Of a stretch of DNA of 64,000 nucleotides, positions 16,916 to 25,840 are shown in pieces. The position numbers were made by a program, and so were the translations under genes. The stretch lies in the NCBI GenBank assembly GCA_963787195.1, contig CAWBCI010000026.1, positions 62,001-126,000 of the forward strand. The letters are read 5' to 3'. Position 1 is the first letter of the stretch, and the number at the start of each line of letters is the position of its first letter. A model generated the notes under the pieces. It saw nothing but the letters and a program-made list of their open reading frames with translations. It searched no databases and was not told the origin of the DNA. The stretch comes from CAWBCI01 sp963787195 (lineage in GTDB: Bacteria > Bacteroidota > Bacteroidia > Bacteroidales > JAGOPY01).

Positions 16916-19726
16916 TTACTGCAATAAGAGCACTACCCCGGCCTCTATCCTTTCATCTTCATATCCCGGAACTCCTGCAGCCGCCCAAATGATCTTATAA
17001 ACATAAACCTCTCCGGGGCAGAGTTTTCCATCTACTATACCATCCCATCCAATAGTAATGTCGTCTGATTCATACACAAATTGACCCCATCTGTTGAATA
17101 TCAGCATTTTAAATGAAGTGATCTTATCATTGGAAGGAACGGCGACGAAAGTATCGTTCAATCCGTCACCGTCAGGGCTAAATACATTGGGTATCCAAAG
17201 TTGCACTGCCGGGATTTCTCTTTCAGGGAAAAGCATGTATATTGAATCAATTCCCAGGCAGCCGGCCAAAGACATCATTTCAACCTCATACCAACCTTCC
17301 ATGTCTACTATGACACTTTCTGTAGTATCCCCGGTATTCCATTGATAGGAAGCCAGTCCGCCACCTGCTTCAAGGGTATAACCAGGTTCAACTGTCAGGG
17401 AATCTATCCCGTGAAATGCGGCTACAGGGTTTTCAAATACAAGGAGAGTAATGGATTTCTGATCAGTGCATCCAAGGGCATCGGTAGCAAGAAGGGTATA
17501 ATCCCCTGCATCATCCATCGTTACACTCGTGAAATATGGGTCGTTTACAGTATTATGCCCGTCGGGATAGGTCCACATATATTGAAAGGGTGGATTCATT
17601 CCATATGCTGCTCCTGTGATTGAGTAACCCTGTCCTTCGCAAAGGAAAATGGAATCGGCAAGAAGTACTTTAGGTGGATCATATATCTTTACCTCACCCG
17701 ATTGGAAAATGGCAGGTATGGCCGATCCCTGCGGGTCATTGAAATAACTTTCGGATTCGCCGGTATACCAGTCAAGCAGGCCCTGACCGCTTTGTTTGAG
17801 TGTGAACACCAGTTCAGCCACTGTTTCTTCCTGGTTGAAAGTCAATGGGTCCTGGCCCTGCCAGGTGATGATAATATCGCTTTCAAGCTGATCTACCGAT
17901 GCCGTCAGATTTTCTTCCAGCAATGGGTTCACATTCGTATACCCATCACAGTGCATATGATCGTCATTGAATTTTAGTTTCAACTGAAATGATCCCACTG
18001 AACTGAAATTATCCACAACCAGTGGAATAGTAACCGTGTTTCCACTACAATTATCACCCGGTCCCGAAATAGCCTGGAGTATCATGGGTTCGATACTCTG
18101 CACCTCGATATAGACTTCATCAACATTAACACAGCCATCGGAACTTACAACAGTGAGGGTGAAGATTGTTGATGCCGTGAGATTAACGGTAGTAGGATGC
18201 AGGGAATCAGGGTTTTCAAGCAAGCCTGCAGGGGACCAGCTATATGTGAACGGACCAGTACCGGATACACTTGCATCTTCTATGGTCGTATTTGTGTAAT
18301 AGGGAATGACCTGGTCCTGGCCAGCGAAAACATCGGGCAGGGAATTAACTACAATAATAAACTCACAGGAGTCTGCACAACCGTGGGAACTTGTTTCAAT
18401 ATAAGTAAAATTATAACTACCGGCAGCAATAGGATTAAACTGGGTAATTTCTGTTCCATTAAATTTGAATATACCTGGCTGATTAAAAACTATCATCCCA
18501 CTGCCTTCGCAAACCGGGCCATATTGAGGACAATCAAATACAGGTAATGGATATACTGTGACCGTCACAGAATCAATCACTGTGTTGCTGCCATCATCAA
18601 CCTGGACAATGTAAGTAGTTGTGATAAGGGGACTGGCAAATGGGTTTTCCTCATCCGAAGTAAATCCCGGAGGATTGGAAGTCCATTCGAAAGTGTATGA
18701 GCCTGAGCCACCGCTGGCTTCTGCAAATAGCTGTGAAGTTTCCCCGACACAAATCTCATCCGGCAGGGCTGTGGCATTTATTCCCAGCGCCCCCCCGCTG
18801 ATATAAACAGTCACTTCATCGCTGCTTTCACAGCCGCTTGCGTCTTTGACTGTGAGAATAAAAGTAGCTGAAGATAAAAGATTTACTGTAATCGGATTAA
18901 GCACTGTGGGATCAACAAGCTTAGATGCAGGGGCCCAGCTATAAGTAAATGGACCGCTACCTGAAACAGTGGCTTCGTTCAGAACTGTATTCGTACCGAT
19001 GGGGATAGTTTGGTCCTGCCCGGCAAATACATCCGGTAATGGATTGACCACTATATCAAATTCGCAGGAGTCGCTGCAGCCATTGACTGATGTTTCACTG
19101 TAAACGAAAGTAAATATACCGGCACTGTCGGGGTCAAACTGGGTGACGACCGTTCCATTCAAGGTAAAAGTTCCCGGTTCGCTAAAAGATATCACGCCAC
19201 TTCCCTCACAAAGCGGTCCGTATTGAGGGCAATCGAACACGGGCAAAGGATAAACGGTGACCGTGACGGAGCCACTGGCAGTGTTAATGCCGTCATCAAC
19301 CAAAACCGTGTAAATTGTAGTTATCAGGGGGCTTACAAAGGGATTTTCTTCATCCGATGTAAATCCGGGAGGATCCGAAATCCAGCTATAAGTATATACA
19401 CCGGTGCCACCACTTGCATTTGCAAACAATTGTGAGGTTTCGCCCACGCAGATCTCATCCGGAACGGCTGTAATATTTACAGTCAACGGACCACCCTGCA
19501 TGAATATCGTCACTTCATCGCTGTTTTCACATCCATTAGCATCGATGCTTGTAAGTATGAAGCTTGCATTTGAATTCAGGTTGATGGTGGTTGGATTCAG
19601 CACATTGGGGTCCAGCAGCAAATTAGCAGGGGTCCAGCTGTAGGTCATGGGTTGAGCACCTGAAGCCGTGGCATCGCTGATAGTAGTGCTTGTTCCGTAT
19701 AAGATAGTCTGGTCCTGACCCTGCAA
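16916..19726 (-). CDS. Giant surface protein, C-terminal piece with cohesin-like domain and T9SS type B tail (936 aa)
   Basis: The frame begins MQGQDQTILYGTSTTI, inside a 233-residue unit whose beginning is in the previous piece. It contains two and a half more Ig/PKD-like units (each with PDEICVGETSQLFA and VFDCPQYGP motifs), then a domain at about residues 550-690 (ISGPGDNCSGNTVTIPLVVD...FQLKLKFNDD) that looks like a cohesin-type beta-sandwich, a further Ig-like domain, and the final 95 residues (WIPNVFSPDGDGLNDTF, FNRWGQFVYES, CPGEVYVYKI) that match the gliding-motility-associated type B T9SS sorting domain. The tail shows the whole giant protein is exported across the outer membrane and likely anchored at the surface. 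Confidence 0.88.
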   Translation of the reverse strand: MQGQDQTILYGTSTTISDATASGAQPMTYSWTPANLLLDPNVLNPTTINLNSNASFILTSIDANGCENSDEVTIFMQGGPLTVNITAVPDEICVGETSQLFANASGGTGVYTYSWISDPPGFTSDEENPFVSPLITTIYTVLVDDGINTASGSVTVTVYPLPVFDCPQYGPLCEGSGVISFSEPGTFTLNGTVVTQFDPDSAGIFTFVYSETSVNGCSDSCEFDIVVNPLPDVFAGQDQTIPIGTNTVLNEATVSGSGPFTYSWAPASKLVDPTVLNPITVNLLSSATFILTVKDASGCESSDEVTVYISGGALGINATALPDEICVGETSQLFAEASGGSGSYTFEWTSNPPGFTSDEENPFASPLITTTYIVQVDDGSNTVIDSVTVTVYPLPVFDCPQYGPVCEGSGMIVFNQPGIFKFNGTEITQFNPIAAGSYNFTYIETSSHGCADSCEFIIVVNSLPDVFAGQDQVIPYYTNTTIEDASVSGTGPFTYSWSPAGLLENPDSLHPTTVNLTASTIFTLTVVSSDGCVNVDEVYIEVQSIEPMILQAISGPGDNCSGNTVTIPLVVDNFSSVGSFQLKLKFNDDHMHCDGYTNVNPLLEENLTASVDQLESDIIITWQGQDPLTFNQEETVAELVFTLKQSGQGLLDWYTGESESYFNDPQGSAIPAIFQSGEVKIYDPPKVLLADSIFLCEGQGYSITGAAYGMNPPFQYMWTYPDGHNTVNDPYFTSVTMDDAGDYTLLATDALGCTDQKSITLLVFENPVAAFHGIDSLTVEPGYTLEAGGGLASYQWNTGDTTESVIVDMEGWYEVEMMSLAGCLGIDSIYMLFPEREIPAVQLWIPNVFSPDGDGLNDTFVAVPSNDKITSFKMLIFNRWGQFVYESDDITIGWDGIVDGKLCPGEVYVYKIIWAAAGVPGYEDERIEAGVVLLLQ

Positions 19727-21130
19727 AAACTTCGGGCAATGGATTTACCAGTATCGCAAACTCGCAGGAGTCGGAACAGCCATGGGCCGTTGTTTCAGTA
19801 TAACTGAAAGTAAAGTTTCCTGCAGTTATAGGGTTGAACTGGGTCACAACAGCACCATTTTGCCTGAACATTCCCGGCTCAGTAAATAAAATAATAGCAC
19901 TGCCTTCACATACCGGGCCATACTGTGGACAATCGAACACAGGCAAAGGATAAACGGTTACCGTGACAGAACCACTGGCAGTATTAATGCCGTCATCTAC
20001 CACAACCGTGTAAATTGTTGTGAACAGGGGGCTTACAAAGGGATTTTCTTCATCCGATGTAAATCCCGGGAGGATCAGAAGTCCAGCTATAAGTGTATAC
20101 ACCGCTGCCACCACTTGCATTTGCAAACAATTGTGAGGTTTCGCCCACGCAGATCTCATCCGGAACGGCAGTAATATTTATAGTCAACGGACCACCCTGC
20201 ATGAATATCGTCACTTCATCGCTGTTTTCACATCCATTAGCATCGATGCTTGTAAGTATGAAGCTTGCATTTGAATTCAGGTTGATGGTGGTTGGATTCA
20301 GCACATTGGGGTCCAGCAGCAAATTAGCAGGGGTCCAGCTGTAGGTCATAGGTTGAGCACCTGAAGCAGTGGCATCTCCAATAGTAGTGCTTGTTCCGTA
20401 TAAGATAGTTTGGTCCTGACCCGCAAAAACTTCGGGCAATGGATTTACCAGTATCGAAAACTCGCAGGAGTCGGAACAGCCATGGGCCGTTGTTTCAGTA
20501 TAACTGAAAGTAAAGTTTCCTGCAGTTATAGGGTTGAACTGGGTCACAACAGCACCATTTTGCCTGAACATTCCCGGCTCAGTAAATAAAATAATAGCAC
20601 TGCCTTCACATACCGGGCCATACTGTGGACAATCGAACACAGGCAAAGGATAAACTGTTACAGTGACAGAACCACTGGCAGTATTAATGCCGTCATCTAC
20701 CACAACCGTGTAAATTGTTGTGAACAGGGGGCTTACAAAGGGATTTTCTTCATTCGATGTAAATCCCGGGGGATCCGAAATCCAGCTATAAGTATATACA
20801 CCGCTGCCACCACTTGCATTTGCAAATAATTGTGAAGTCTCACCAACGCAAATCTCATCAGGAATGGCTGTCGGGTCGACTGTCAGCGGGCCACCCAGCA
20901 TAAATATCTTCATTTCATCGCTGTTCTGACATCCAATATTATCCGTTACTGTCAGGGTGAGAGTAGTCATTGCAGTGAGGTCGACTGTAGTGGGGTGCAA
21001 CACTGTCGGATCAAGGAGTAAATTCGCTGGTGTCCAGCTGTAAGTAAGGGGTCCGGTACCCGAAGCAGTTGCATCTCCAATAGTGGTGCTTGTTCCATAA
21101 GGAATAGTTTGATCCTGCCCGGCGAATACA
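18290..21130 (-). repeat. 699-bp tandem repeat, four copies plus a partial one
   Basis: The phrase cacttgcatt (encoding part of QLFANASGG) occurs at 19411, 20112 and 20811. The last two are 699 apart; the first two are 701 apart, which is 699 plus the two inserted bases. About 19395-20040 and 20096-20740 are nearly identical. Copies toward 18300 and toward 21100 are more diverged. Confidence 0.88.
19623..20159 (-). CDS. Giant surface protein, third piece (178 aa frame)
   Basis: Only about 19722-20066 of this frame continues the giant protein (PGFTSDEENPFVSPLF to NPLPEVFAG). The first 30 and last 30 codons are out-of-phase readings of sister repeats. This makes the entry a frame-shifted middle piece and not a gene of its own. 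Its DNA is nearly identical to 20420-20765. Confidence 0.6.
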   Translation of the reverse strand: MRSAWAKPHNCLQMQVVAAVYTLIAGLLILPGFTSDEENPFVSPLFTTIYTVVVDDGINTASGSVTVTVYPLPVFDCPQYGPVCEGSAIILFTEPGMFRQNGAVVTQFNPITAGNFTFSYTETTAHGCSDSCEFAILVNPLPEVFAGSGPDYLIRNKHYYQRCHGFRCSTHDLQLDPC

Positions 21131-22827
21131 TCAGGTGCCGGGTCTACACTTGCAGTGATTTGATCCGAAGCGATACATCCTTCTCCGTCAGTAACAGTAT
21201 ACACCAAAGTATAGGAGCCGGCAGGTGCTCCGCTAAAGTCCGGATTCTGAATATTGGCCTGGGAAAGGAAGATAGCGCCGGTACCTGACCAGGAATGGGA
21301 ATAACTGCCGTCACCCCCTGAAGGATTTCCATTCAGGCTGAAAGACCCATCCTCACAAATAAGCGGGTTATCAGGAATTATATCAGCTATAAGTAATGAA
21401 GGCACATTGATAAACTGATCGCAAGCAGACTGATTACCGCATGAATCGGCTATTCCATATGTCCTGCTAATTGTATAAGCAGCAGGGTAAGCACCGTTAA
21501 TTTGCTCATTCAGCAGGACAAAACTGCTTTCATCAATACCACAGTTATCGTTTACTGTTCCTCCCGCATCCAGGAATTCCTGGAGAGAACCATATGGAGG
21601 TAGGGAAGTAACTGCACAATTAATCTCTGCTTCCGGACAAATTATTACCGGAGCTTCAGCATCAATGCGGGTATTATATGTAATTGAAGCCGCGTTATCA
21701 CATAAATCCGTAGCAGTAATGGTCACGATGGCATCGCAGGTTCCACTGACAACTGCTTCTATATAAATATCATCCGGATTGGTACAATTATCAGTAATGG
21801 TAGTTGCAGCAAGGGCTGCAGCTATAGCGTCTTCTTCCGAAGAAAAACAAAAATCAATCTGGCCTGGTATGATTTCAGGAGGTTCATCATCAGAGATATT
21901 AATACTCTGGAAATATTCTATTGTTCTTCCACAGTTATCCGTGAAAGTCCATTGTTGAACCAGCAATCCATTGCAATTATTATAATCTCCTGTAATCTGA
22001 CCCATTACTGATCCATCTATCAAACATCCGCTAAAAGCGTTATTAGAATAATAAAGCAGGCCGGGTTGAATGTTAATAACCTGATCACAACTGATATTAA
22101 TGTCGGCAGGGGGATTTAACCAATCAGCTTCCGGCGCTGGGTCCACAGTTATAACCTGCTCCCGGGTGCTGATCCTGCCGCAATTATCTGTAAAGGTCCA
22201 ATTCTGTATAAGTTCCCCGCCACACTCATTATAATTTCCTGAAATCACACCCATAGCCTGTCCTTCTATAAGGCATCCTCCCAAACCATAATTGGAGTAT
22301 AAGAGAAGGCCCGGAGTAAAAGTAGTAGCTTCGTTACAGCCGATCGTCAGGGAATCTACATGGGTAAATTCGGCCTGCGGTGACTGTTCGACAGTAATCG
22401 TCTGTATCTGAGTACTGGTCCTGTTGCAATTATCAGTATAAGTCCAGGTCTGGGTGAGAGTGCCACCACATTCGTCATAGCTGCCTGTGATTAAACCTAC
22501 TGCAAGCCCTTCAATCAGGCATCCTCCTAAACCATTATTAGTATATATTAATGTATCAGGAATATAAGTACTGGCTTCATCGCAGCTTATATTTATCGGT
22601 TCAACTGCAGGGAATTGAGCCTGTGGCGCAGGTTCTACAGTAATCGTCTGATACTGAGTGCTGGTCCGGTTGCAACTATCAGTAAAAGTCCAGGTTTGAG
22701 TCAGGGTCCCTCCGCATTCATCATAAGTACCGGTAATTACTCCCATAACTTCCCCTTCTATCAGACATCCCCCAAGACCATTATTGGTATATAGCAGGTT
22801 AGCTAGGGTCAAAAGCAGTAGCTTCAT
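20050..22827 (-). CDS. Giant surface protein, second piece (925 aa frame)
   Basis: The annotated Met (MKLLLLTLAN) is out of phase with the real protein; coding homology in this frame resumes near 22801 at NLLYTNNGLGG. It holds repeat units 13-16 of the 81-residue array, two HYR-like domains (IICPEAEINCAVTSL), an Ig-like unit (CEDGSFSLNGNPSGGDG) and about one and a half 233-residue units that start FAGQDQTIPYGTSTTI. The frame ends at PPGIYIG, where an extra base in a C/G run near 20066 replaces the expected PPGFTSDEENPF. Confidence 0.8.
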   Translation of the reverse strand: MKLLLLTLANLLYTNNGLGGCLIEGEVMGVITGTYDECGGTLTQTWTFTDSCNRTSTQYQTITVEPAPQAQFPAVEPINISCDEASTYIPDTLIYTNNGLGGCLIEGLAVGLITGSYDECGGTLTQTWTYTDNCNRTSTQIQTITVEQSPQAEFTHVDSLTIGCNEATTFTPGLLLYSNYGLGGCLIEGQAMGVISGNYNECGGELIQNWTFTDNCGRISTREQVITVDPAPEADWLNPPADINISCDQVINIQPGLLYYSNNAFSGCLIDGSVMGQITGDYNNCNGLLVQQWTFTDNCGRTIEYFQSINISDDEPPEIIPGQIDFCFSSEEDAIAAALAATTITDNCTNPDDIYIEAVVSGTCDAIVTITATDLCDNAASITYNTRIDAEAPVIICPEAEINCAVTSLPPYGSLQEFLDAGGTVNDNCGIDESSFVLLNEQINGAYPAAYTISRTYGIADSCGNQSACDQFINVPSLLIADIIPDNPLICEDGSFSLNGNPSGGDGSYSHSWSGTGAIFLSQANIQNPDFSGAPAGSYTLVYTVTDGEGCIASDQITASVDPAPDVFAGQDQTIPYGTSTTIGDATASGTGPLTYSWTPANLLLDPTVLHPTTVDLTAMTTLTLTVTDNIGCQNSDEMKIFMLGGPLTVDPTAIPDEICVGETSQLFANASGGSGVYTYSWISDPPGFTSNEENPFVSPLFTTIYTVVVDDGINTASGSVTVTVYPLPVFDCPQYGPVCEGSAIILFTEPGMFRQNGAVVTQFNPITAGNFTFSYTETTAHGCSDSCEFSILVNPLPEVFAGQDQTILYGTSTTIGDATASGAQPMTYSWTPANLLLDPNVLNPTTINLNSNASFILTSIDANGCENSDEVTIFMQGGPLTINITAVPDEICVGETSQLFANASGGSGVYTYSWTSDPPGIYIG

Positions 22828-25800
22828 CGCAAGCTTATAGTCAATGGGTTAACGCTATTGAACTGTGCCTGGGGAGAAGGTTCAATAGTAATGATCTGTT
22901 CCTGCGTACTGGTCCTGTCACAATCATCAGTGAAAGTCCAGGTTTGTATTAGCTGGCCACCACATTCGTCATAGGTGCCGGTAATCACGCCCATGACTTC
23001 TCCTTCTATCAGGCATCCTCCAAGTCCACTATTTGTGTACAGGAGATTAGCCGGCGCAAAAACAGTTGCTTCATCACAACTTATAGTCAATGGATTGACG
23101 CTGTTAAACTGTGCCTGGGGTGTCGGTTCGACTGTAATGATCTGTTCCTGAGTGCAGGTCCTGTCACAATCATCAGTAAATTCCCAGCTCTGGACCAGTT
23201 CCCCGCCACATTCGTCATAAGTACCGGTAATAACGCCCATAACCTGTCCTTCTATGAGACAGCCTCCGAGACCATTATTTGTATATAATAAATTACTGGG
23301 ATCAAAGGTATTAGCCTCATCACAGCTTATAAAGAGGGAATCCACACTTGAAAATTCTGCCTGAGGGCTTTGCTCAACACTGATAATCTGGACTTGTGTG
23401 CTGGTCCGTCCGCAATTGTCGGTAAAGGTCCAGGTCTGGGTAAGTTCACCACCGCATTCGTCATAGCTGCCGCTGATCACTCCCATTTCCTGGCCTTCAA
23501 TAAGACATCCTCCCAAACTATAATTTGAGTATAATAAAAGATTGGGAGAAAAAGCAGTAGCTACATCACAGCTGATAAAAAGAGAATCCACACTTGAAAA
23601 TTCTGCCTGCGGGCTTTGCTCAACACTGATGATCTGCACTTGTGTGCTGGTCCTGCCGCAATCATCCGTAAAGGTCCAGGTCTGGATCAGTTCCCCGCCA
23701 CATTCATCATAAGTGCCGCTGATAACGCCCATTTCCTGGCCTTCAATAAGACAGCCGCTGAGGCCTCCATTGGTATACCCCAATAAGGAAGGGGAGAAAG
23801 TTGTGGCTTCGTCACAGCTTATAAACAGGGAGTCGACGTTTTCAAATTCTGCCTGAACTGCCTGTTCCACCGTTATGGTCTGGGTTTGGGTACTGGTCCG
23901 GTTACAATTATCGGTAAAGGTCCAGGTCTGGGTCAGGGTGCCACCGCATTCGTCAAATGTGCCCGTGATTACACCCACAGCAGGGCCTTCAATCAGGCAG
24001 CCTCCTAAACCGTTATTGGTAAATATTAAGGTATCAGGGACATAAGTACTGGCTTCATCGCAAGTCAGGCTTATCGGATTAACTGCAGGAAATTGTGCCT
24101 GGGGAGCCGGCTCGACTGTAATTACCTGGGTCTGGGTGCTGGTCCGGTCACAAGAGTCAGTGAAAGTCCAGGTTTGTATAAGCTGGCCACCACATTCATC
24201 GAAAGTTCCGTCCATAACACCCATGACTTCCCCTTCAATAAGACATCCTCCAAGACCGCTATTAGTATAGAGCAGGTTAGACGGGGCAATAGCTGTGGCT
24301 TCATCACAAGTTATCGTAAGGGGGTTTACGCCGATAAACTGCGCCTGGGGTGCCGGTTCAACGGTAATAACCTGGAATTGTGTACTGGTCCTGCTGCAAT
24401 CATCCGTATAAGTCCAGCTTTGGGTTAATTCGCCTCCACATTCATTATAAGTACCCGTTATCACACCCATCACCTGGCCTTCGATGAGGCATCCCCCAAG
24501 GCCGCCATTGGAATATAATAAATTATACGGTACAAAGTCAGTCGCTTCATCACAGCTAATTGTCAGCGGGCTGACACTAATGAACTGTGCCTGGGGTGCC
24601 GGCTCGACTGTGATAGTCTGGGTCTGGGTAATTGTACGGTTACAATTATCTGTAAATGTCCATGTCTGGATAAGTTCACCGCCGCATTCATCGTAAGTGC
24701 CGCTGAGAATTCCGGGGACCTGCCCCTGGATCAAACAGCCACCCAATCCCTCATTCGAAAAGATAAAGTGACTGGGTGTAAAAACAGTCGCCTCGTCACA
24801 ACTGATAGTTAGTGGGACTACCGGGTCGAATTCCGCCTCTGATGCCTGCTCGACCGTAATTATCTGGCTTTGCGTGCTGGTCCTTCCGCAGTTATCCGTA
24901 AAGCTCCAGCTTTGAGTCAATTCACCTCCGCATTCATCATAGCTGCCGGTGATCAATCCCATCGCCTGACCTTCAATCAGACATCCTCCCAAACCATAAT
25001 TTGAGTATAATAAGAGGCTGGGAGATAAAGTAGTCGCTTCGTCACAACTTATAGTCAGGGAATCCACTACTGAAAATTCAGCCTGCGGGGATTGTTCGAC
25101 ACTTATAATTTGAGTTTGCGTACACGTTCTTCCGCAATTATCCGTAAAACTCCAGCTCTGGATCAATTCCCCGCCGCATTCATCAAATGAACCGCTGATC
25201 ACACCCATTGCATCGCCTTCTATGAGGCATCCGCCAAGGCCGTTATTGGTATAGCCCAGGCTTACAGGGCTGAAGGTGGTAGCCTGATCGCAGCTAAGGT
25301 AAACTGAATCAACAGGAAGAAATGCTGCCTGGGGCGCCGGTAGCACTGTAATAGTCTGGCTTTGGGTACTGGTCCGGTTGCAGTTATCGGTGTATGTCCA
25401 GGTTTGTATGATTGTACCTCCACATTCATCATAAGTCCCGTTAATTATACCGGGCACTTCCCCTTCGATAAGGCATCCACCCAAGCCATAATTGGTAAAC
25501 ATCAGGGTATCCGGAATATAAGCACTGGCTTCATCACAAGTGATGCTCATGGGTGCTACACTTTCAAACTGTGCCTGGGGCGCCGGCAGAACTGTAATAG
25601 TCTGGCTTTGGGTGCTGGTGCGGTTACATTCATCCGTAAAGGTCCAGTCCTGGGTCAAAGTGCCACCGCATTCATCAAAGGTTCCTGTTATAACGCCCAG
25701 CACTTTTCCCTCTATCAGGCATCCTGTTAGTCCGCTATTTGTAAATAGAAGGCTGTCGGACCCGTAGTTCGTGGCCTCGTCACAACTTATGGTAATGGGT

Positions 25801-25840
25801 GCAACGGCTATAAACTGGGCTTGTGGTGCAGGCTCAACTG
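21890..25840 (-). repeat. 243-bp tandem repeat array, 16 copies
   Basis: Sixteen in-frame copies of an 81-codon unit, recognised by the phrase GGCLIEG (variants GCLIQG and GCLIDG) and by DECGG, TDNCxRT and SCDEAT. Spacing between the repeated gcatcctcc-type phrases is close to 243 bases. Copies differ by 10-30% at DNA level except for some closer pairs. Confidence 0.9.

Noticed and set aside
21890..25840. CRISPR or satellite DNA
   Set aside because: The 243-base period is in-frame and encodes a conserved 81-residue unit.
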